From: Ornithodoros turicata
Lineage: Eukaryota > Arthropoda > Arachnida > Ixodida > Argasidae
Length of the DNA: 64,000 nucleotides
NCBI RefSeq assembly: GCF_037126465.1
Contig: NW_026999444.1
Location: 62,001 to 126,000 of the forward strand
Reading direction: 5' to 3'
The stretch's first letter is position 1. The number at the start of each line of letters is the position of its first letter. This document shows, piece by piece, positions 57,799-64,000 of this stretch. A model generated the notes under the pieces. That model was not told the DNA's origin and searched no databases. It saw only the letters and a program-made list of their open reading frames with translations. The position numbers and the translations under genes are program-made.

Positions 57799-57842
57799 CT
57801 ACTCCCATAGCATATTCTTGGCCAATGTCTCTGGCATGCTCA
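57799..57842 (-). CDS. BEN gene exon 9 (proposed terminal exon)
   Basis: The acceptor GGTTTTCTTTTCAG is strong. Joined to exon 8 in phase it reads MSMPETLAKNMLWE and TAG. A closely similar segment on the plus strand at 57153-57196 (MPETSAKNQAARR and stop), also after an acceptor, supports exon identity. Confidence 0.5.
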
Positions 57843-60800
57843 CTGAAAAGAAAACCTCCGATAGCACAGTTAGTGTATAAAGTGAACTGGGAACCCTCAT
57901 GAAACACCAAGTACAGCACTGCACTTGCCTTCATAGATAATTAAGCACACATCACTCTGTGCTGTTATTAAATGACCAACAAACCAGGGGGGCAATGCAC
58001 ATGGAACACAGATTGCAAGTGCTATACTTACTGCGGACTGCCTGCACCTTCACAGGTGACAATGCCGGAAAAGTCTCTGTCTTGCCCTCTGCTTTCGCCC
58101 TGTTCGAGAGCTTCCCACTGTATGTGTGCTGTGCCAGAACATTTGTTCTCCATATGGCTACCGCCAACTCTTTTACAAATATTGTCTCCTCCCACTTGTC
58201 CTTAGGGACGAAAATATTGTTTCCAAGGTCCAGCTGAAATGAGAAATTATAGTGGTGATTGATTGATGTTGGTGCAGTGAAGCAATATGTCTTATCTAAA
58301 GAGAATGGTAATACACCACCACTGTGTGGTGAAACTATATGTTCGGCACAAGCAGGAGATTCTTGGAAAGGGCATGGAAGAAATGGAAGCTAAGTTAAAC
58401 AAAGCGAGTACATGCTTTATAAGGAAACAAAGTGAAAGGAATTGAAGTGGATATAACCGAGGAGCTGAAGGTGGTTAAATTTCGGAAGGTTGTCACCTGC
58501 CATAAATGTGAGTTTCCTCAAAGATGCTTGGGCCGGAAAAAAAAAGGAAGAACTACATTTTTGATTCACACAACAATTTGAGGCGTTTCGACACTGTGGA
58601 CCAGGCGTGCAGAAAGGCTGCATGCTTGCGGGAGCGGATCGGGATTTACGTACCCGTACACACATTGACTTATTACTCTATAGGCGCTTGTTAGCTTAAG
58701 CCAATATTAAATCGCCACTAGCAATTCCCCAGAGTATATAGGTAAGATGATGTGTGAGACTAGCAAAGTGTAAAACTTGAACATTATCCATGTCAAGAAG
58801 GCAATATGAACATTTCAGAAGTCTTACCATGCTTGAGCCTTCTGCACAGCCGTCAGCAGGATTCAGTGCATCCAAGGAGACTTCAGGTGCTGAAATTAGT
58901 GCATTCAACAGTCACTAAAAAAACAATATCCACTGTGCATTCAGCAAACAACACAGCACTTTTGATTGCAGGGAAAAAACACCCCGGATTAATAAGTTAC
59001 AATGCCTAATGCACGCTCTGTGTAATCCTCTACTTGGTCTCACTTTCACTGAACAAAATTAACAAAACATATTAGATACTTGCAATCCCGAGGTGGTATC
59101 TCTGGGAGAACGATCAGGCTTGTCTGCCTCTCAACCGTGCCTCACAACCGTGGTGATAGTGTCTTGGGTACATGAAAATTTTCAGTGAAATATGACCACT
59201 ATGTTCCATGATGGGCAGACACCATGTTTATATGCATTGAAAGGCAAAATACGCATCATCAACCCTGAGACATGTTTATCGTCACTCAATGGAAAGATCT
59301 AGCTCATCATGTTAATAGGCACTTATTTCATTATGACAGCCGCAGATATACAATGCTCACACATGCGGAAGTCTTCAAATACGTTGCATTTTACAAATGT
59401 GCTGATTTGCAAGTGCAACCTTTTGGGTGGATTGTTACACAACTGAAAAGCTCCTGTTACTGTGCATGCGGGGCTGTAAGCTGTATATTTTGTGGGCAGC
59501 CTATACTGACCCCAAGTAGCGTCTGCATTACCACTCTCTGCCTGTACAAGTTGTCCCCAGCAAAAGTATACGAAATGCAGCAAGTGAGTGAGAAAAGCAT
59601 GTGTTACGAGCGTGATACTACGGATAATCTCATCATTTCAAGGCCTACCCGAAAAAGGAACTTAACTGCATGCGGCATACTTACCATGTGGTGCTGGCAT
59701 ATGGGCTGGTGAATTCTGAGGGCATGAGACCTTCTCTGTCTGACTTATGACAGAGCCCTGTGCAGAGTTATACAAAAAGTCAACTGTGAAATTTGAGCAC
59801 AGCATTTAAAATGAGTGAAAGAAAAATATAATATTTCTTATGAAACAGCTCAGGAAAAATGCTGATGCCAGTATTCCAACCTGGGTCTTCTGATTTCCTG
59901 TCAACTATGATGACGCTACACCTTGACCTTCTAGTGAGTTACACCGGAAGTACTGGGGGACTGACCAATCACGCTATTCACATTTTCTCTTGCATCTTTC
60001 TCACTAACACACGCCTTCAGACCGAGGCAGTGCAACAACTTTGTGACAACGTAAAGCGGAGTTAGCCAAGGCAAGCAGCATTTAATGGTAAGCCACCAAA
60101 CGCACGAAATTCAAACTGATAATTTCATTTGATTCTGGGCGTACAGATGCTTACTTGTTTGTCTTCGAATGTGGCCTACTTCGGCTAACTCCTGTTGTTT
60201 ACATTATAATATTTCTGTTCACAAAATGTTAGTGCTATGTTCGACATTGCAAACTCAGAAAAGGAGTGGACATTGTGCAAATGCACAAGTGCCTACCGCG
60301 AGACGAGCAGTCAAATTCATACTCCTCCTCTGCGCTTGGAAGCCCGTTAAATGCTGCCTCTTGAGCGGTCCAGTGTCCTGTTACCGTGGGGGCGTTGGCT
60401 GCATGTGGGAATTATGTTAATACGTATTAGTTTGAGCAATACAAATGACAAAACCAATGGTAGTTGCTGAAATTAATTACTCATGAAACATTCAAGGAGC
60501 TTGTTAGTATTTTGCAGTGAAGTAAAAGTACTATGAAGACAAAACGAGGAGGAGCATGCACAGGTACTGAGTTGCTGACGAACATAAATTGGTACATTTA
60601 AAAATTAAAAAACAAACAAAAAAACAGTGATCTATCCACTATGACCGTCGCTTACCCTGAACAATTCTCTCCACACCCATGGGCTCGTTATCCTTTCTGC
60701 ATGCACATGACACCAGGCATGCTTCTGCATTTCAGGAAGAGAAACATCAGTTTCACTTTGGTCATAATGTACCGAAGGAGAGATCACTGATGCTTGCTAC

Positions 60801-61570
60801 TCACCTGTGTTCAAAACATTTGTTGTCAATGCACGTTGCAGACGCATATTTTGTTTTCTCAATTGTTTCACTTCTTTCTCTAAGTACTTTATGTGGCCAT
60901 CCCTCTCGTTCAGTAGATTTTTAGGAACGAGTTCGTCGTCGGAGTCGCTCGTAATCTCCCCTAACAGGTCGAGCTCCTGCTTACGGCGCACCTGGTTTTG
61001 CGAACTTTTGCTGCGCATTGCTGAAGCCTACAATAGTGGAAGTTATCAGATTCACGCACAAGAATTGGAAGTATAATTAACATAAAGCATTTACGTCAGT
61101 GAAAACTGTGCTTTTCGCACCTTTGCTGCTCTTTTCAGAGTACGTGCATCATCATCTGCGCGCACTCGTCGTACTTTCGTACGCTGCCGTTTCCAGACCG
61201 CGCATCGTCTTCTTTGTCTGCGTAAAGAAAAAAGAAAAGAAGAAATGTTGCCGATGGAGAATAACACTACAAGTGGAATGTACCGCTCTTGGCACTGCGC
61301 CGCTGCAACTTCATTTCTTAACTTGCAGGTGCATTGTTCCGAAAGTTACAAGGAGGCCCTTTTCGGATACTTACCTGCCAAGTACATTATTCCGGCGTCG
61401 TAATATCCTCCACGGGTCTTGGAATCACCGGGCCAGTACACTTTGTGGACTGGGAACTCGTTATTCCCGTTAAAATCAGTAATGTCCTCTGGCACTCCAA
61501 ACTTTTTCACGTTGGCGACCGGGACTACTGAGCGCGCATTGTCAAAAAGAAATCGCACGCATGCGAACAT
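57799..61570 (-). CDS. BEN-domain protein gene, multi-exon
   Basis: BEN domains bind DNA or partner proteins and usually act in the nucleus in repression. Exons from splice sites and phase: E1 61570-61375 (ATG start; MFACVRFLFDNARSVVPVAN, typical of the N-terminal module of this family; donor CAG|GTAAGT); E2 from 61217 (acceptor TTCTTTACGCAG; 3' edge 61183 or 61144); E3 61027-60805 (basic then coiled coil, heptads in LLNERDGHIKYLEKEVKQLR; donor CAG|GTGAGT); E4 60724-60656; E5 60398-60297; E6 59757-59685; E7 58889-58828; E8 58233-58032 (BEN domain); E9 57842-57799 (stop TAG). Phases agree for E1-E5 and E6-E9. The E5-E6 join does not fit, so an exon is missing or E5 is not used. No stop breaks the exons. 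It stands divergently to the CACTA-like transposase gene. Confidence 0.7.
58032..58233 (-). CDS. BEN gene exon 8 (BEN domain)
   Basis: The acceptor is CTCATTTCAG and the donor CGCA|GTAAGT. It has 67 codons: LDLGNNIFVPKDKWEET, then FVKELAVAIWRTNVLAQHTY, SGKLSNRAK and FPALSPVKVQAVR. The VxKELAxAIW helix and SPVKVxAVR helix are the BEN signature. The following exon is short, so the last helix of the domain may be missing. Confidence 0.75.
58828..58889 (-). CDS. BEN gene exon 7 (linker)
   Basis: The acceptor is CTAATTTCAG and the donor ATG|GTAAGA. It codes for APEVSLDALNPADGCAEGSS plus M, in phase with exons 6 and 8. Confidence 0.6.
60805..61027 (-). CDS. BEN gene exon 3 (basic region and coiled coil)
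   Basis: It has 74 codons plus one base. A basic start (MRSKSSQNQVRRKQEL) is followed by the acidic patch TSDSDDEL and a leucine-heptad coiled coil of about 35 residues, probably a dimerisation helix. The donor is ACAG|GTGAGT. Confidence 0.7.
61144..61217 (-). CDS. BEN gene exon 2 (3' boundary uncertain)
   Basis: The acceptor is a long pyrimidine tract ending TTTACGCAG. Joined to exon 1 it reads DKEDDARSGNGS. Two donors keep the frame to exon 3: GC|GTACGA (exon to 61183) or CAC|GTACTC (exon to 61144). Neither is strong. Confidence 0.45.
61375..61570 (-). CDS. BEN gene exon 1 (N-terminal module)
   Basis: It has 65 codons plus one base. It starts MFACVRFLFDNARSVVPVAN and holds DFNGNNEFPVHKVYWPGD and GGYYDAGIMYLAG, a compact beta-type module that I associate with tick BEN-domain proteins. 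The donor CAG|GTAAGTAT is a perfect consensus. Confidence 0.75.
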
Positions 61571-62399
61571 TACAGTACAACAGAAGGACTGTAACTAGAG
61601 ACTTCTTAGGTAATACGAAAATCAAAGGCACAAAATTTTACTGCAGTAGAAAGTAGAAACAGCACGTGCAAAACTCCTATCACAAAGAAAAACGGGACTG
61701 AATACAACACCAAGGTTGTTGAACACAGGGTAAGGGTTGTGACTTGGGAACCACAAATGGTGATAGAAATAAACTTAATATGCCGTCCAAGCTTGCAATG
61801 CTGTTTCATATATACCCTTCTCGATTTATTACTTCTAATAATGAAAAGTAACCTAGAGAGGCTTTACATTAACCTTCGACTGTTTCAATGTTTTGAGTCA
61901 AAACCGAAAACGTACTTGCTGACTTCCTGGTTGCTGCAGGTAAATGATATTTATAGTATCTTACAATGCCTTCCTATGTTGATATTCCCTTCTATTATTC
62001 AAGTCGTAAAAAATTAACATAGTTTTTCGCACTGTAGCCGCATGGCAACATTGCATCATCTGTGGAATGTATCATGTATCGTATCACCACATGCATCGCC
62101 ATCATCTACAACAAATGGTGGTGTCGTTTACACTGTCTCTTACTGTGCCAATTATGCGAATGGTTGATGGATATATAGTGCAAGTGCTGTATGTTGGAGT
62201 TGTCGATTCCCGGGATTCAACGTAATGTCCTCTTTTTTTTCTTTCTCTTGCGGTGCGTAGAATGCATCGTGTGCACTAACCGTGGCGATCCGCATCATGA
62301 ACTAGCTACTGATTGATCCTCGCGGAACAGCGAAACAGAAATAAGCTTTGACCCCTGAAGCATTTCAGCGAAAGCTGCATACACATCCAACTTCGGACC
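61571..62399. promoter_or_regulatory. Intergenic region between the divergent BEN and CACTA-like genes
   Basis: 829 bp separate the two start codons, which point away from each other. No core promoter motif could be assigned with confidence. A shared bidirectional promoter is an inference from the arrangement only. Confidence 0.3.
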
Positions 62400-63669
62400 A
62401 TGAGTGCTCCAAGATTGCGGAAGAAACGGTACCTGGAGCCTGGCGCAGATTGCACTGTCCCTAAACAGACATTGTGGTACATAAAGAACGTACAGCAAAA
62501 GCGTCGTGCGACTCTTCGAGCAGATGAAGTATCTCAACTAAGTCCTGCGACTGCATCTTCATTATGTGTCTTTGCACAAGATCTCCAAGAGAGCACCGAT
62601 AGCGCTGATGCAACTAGACCGACGGAAGTGCTTCTGAAACAAGCTACATGTGTCCCTCACCATAGCAGCTAAAAGCTGATGGTGCGAGTGGTGTAGACTT
62701 CGATGGTGATGGTGCGAGGTCGTTGGGACAAGACATCGACGGTTCTGTTGGCATGGAAACCGAACATGACAATGAGCACTTGTCAGATTCAAACAGCCAG
62801 GACGAACAACAGGAAGGTGGTGACGCATTGGATGGTGAAGAACAGGGAGTGGACATTGACCGTGACATTAAAATATTTGTGGAAAAGTATTCAGATGTTA
62901 CATTGCCTGGCAGCACTATTACAAAGGCTCAGGCGATGCTTCTTATCTTGGCATACACACTAACAGCAGAGCTGTCATGGACACAGATCGACGGCCTCCT
63001 TAAGCTTATCAATGCTTTACTTGGAAGTGATGTGCTACCGAACTCCAAGTATATGTTCAGAAAACTTTGGAATCACGCAACAAGCAACATGCTGCAGTTC
63101 CATTATTTTTGTAACACATGCCAGAGTTACCTTGGAGAGTCAAAACCAAAGACCCGTGAACAGCGTGTATGCTCTGAATGTAACGTAACAGAAAATACAC
63201 AACAAAGGACATGCTGGAAAGTGGAAATTTTTTCATTATCTTTAACCTGAAAGCACAGCTGCTGTTGGTGGTTAGAAGATTTCAGCGCATAATCTTGGAA
63301 ACCCTTGAGATGATACATGCTGCCACATCAGGGGTTTATACAGAGATTACGAGTGGCGCTCTGTACAGAAGACTGCGACAAGAACTGTGTTGTAGCCTAC
63401 ATGATCTTACTATTACATTTAGCTCTGATGGCCCACCCGTCTTCAAATCGACCACATCGTCGCTATGGCCAATTCATCTTCTCATTAACGAGCTCCCAGC
63501 AGTGCCAAGGTGGCAGAATGTCCTTCTAGCTGGACTTTGGTTCTCGAGGAAACACCCCAATATGTTTCTTTTTATGAAGGCCTTTGTGGATGAATTTAAC
63601 AGAATTGGGGTATTACCGTGGCGAAACATGGCTGGAGAGAGGATTGCATCAAAAGTGTGTGAGGTATGA
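62400..63669 (+). pseudogene. CACTA/EnSpm-like transposase (tnp2 family) with frameshifts
   Basis: Tnp2-type transposases move CACTA elements. It opens at ATG 62400 (MSAPRLRKKRYLEPGADCTV), shifts frame near 62670 and passes an acidic linker. It reaches helical sequence, then a zinc-binding-like CNTCQSY with VCSECN pair (about 63115-63180). It shifts frame again near 63200. It continues with the conserved block FSSDGPPVFKSTTSSLWPIH, LINELPAVPRWQNVLLAGLW and KHPNMFLFMKAFVDEFN, which matches the central Transposase_21 region with its first catalytic Asp in SSDG. The reading ends at a TGA at 63667. The C-terminal catalytic part is absent and Penelope sequence follows from about 63700. Confidence 0.75.
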
Positions 63670-63699
63670 GGTAGATTTAAGAACGTGATCGACGAAGGA

Positions 63700-64000
63700 C
63701 TATATATTTTCTGTAGCGGTACCGTTACTGGACACAATTGGTCTTCCGGGATTGCCTGGTTTATATATCTTAGGGAGCATGTAAAATCGGCCTGGTTTAG
63801 GGTCTTTAGGAAGTAAGTATTCGTAGAGCGCATCGCCAATTTTCTTAGTGGCCTTTAACCGTTTTACATATACCTGTGGCAATTTCATTGGTGGGGTCGG
63901 ATTCGAGAGGTTTGTAAAAGTCTGCACAATTAAGTTGACGGAGTCCTTCTGCCACATATAAGCTTGCTTATCCATTACGACTATGGCATCTCCTTTATCA
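63700..64000 (-). pseudogene. Penelope-like element, N-terminal RT part, runs off the window
   Basis: The minus-strand translation reads DKGDAIVVMDKQAY, then YEYLLPKDPKPGRFYMLPKI and GNPGRPIVSSNGTATENI, followed at once by a stop. This is the block before the RT palm in Penelope elements. The palm with the catalytic Asp pair and the endonuclease should lie at lower coordinates but are replaced by the CACTA-like remnant. The 5' part continues beyond 64000. Confidence 0.85.

Noticed and set aside
59272..59712. 146-codon plus-strand ORF
   Set aside because: It lies antisense within BEN gene introns and overlaps BEN exon 6 on the other strand. Cys-rich but with no recognisable arrangement.

Overview
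The window reads as eukaryotic, repeat-laden nuclear DNA from an arthropod, most likely a tick. The evidence is spliced exons with consensus GT/AG signals, Penelope-like, BEL/Pao, Ty3/Gypsy, Jockey-type LINE, mariner, hAT-like, Harbinger-like and CACTA-like elements, tRNA-derived SINEs with target-site duplications, and a BEN-domain gene of a type I associate with ticks. The tick assignment is inference. Nothing bacterial, no CRISPR array and no rRNA were seen.

Layout. Positions 302-6715 are a satellite array of 28 monomers (mean period 232.4 bp) with a higher-order pattern of 6 and then 7 monomers. Every monomer carries a type-I hammerhead ribozyme fold on the + strand: CTGATGA, a GGCC/GGCC stem II, GAAA, a 2-bp stem III closing an AGCT loop, a GTC cleavage triplet and a long two-part stem I. 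Monomers 3-27 keep every core base; monomers 1, 2 and 28 at the edges are mutated. A single decayed monomer lies at 38.8-39.0 kb. This array is the most interesting object in the window.

From 6.8 to 10.2 kb lie Penelope 3' ends in inverted pairs (with a hammerhead-like hairpin), a mariner-type MITE, and a mariner transposase remnant split by an internally deleted BEL/Pao element. From 10.9 to 17.1 kb three exons in compatible phase on the minus strand make the start of a small secreted protein gene. Its introns hold a fold-back element and a hAT-like MITE. From 19 to 34.5 kb there is a Penelope endonuclease fragment, a LINE, degenerate tandem duplications, six to seven MITEs and four SINE copies.

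From 38.5 to 54.3 kb four exons in compatible phase on the plus strand (38501, 48371, 52685, 54187, ending in TAG) form the 3' part of an unrecognised host gene. Its 9.8-kb intron holds a Penelope element with an in-frame stop and a decayed Gypsy pol. From 55 to 64 kb there is an unrecognised 113-aa ORF, a minisatellite, a multi-exon BEN-domain gene (minus strand, 57.8-61.6 kb), a divergently oriented CACTA-like tnp2 transposase pseudogene (62.4-63.7 kb), and another Penelope fragment that runs off the window.

The host exons were found by reading splice sites and checking reading-frame phase. No homology search or transcript data were available, so gene identities beyond the named domains are left open.
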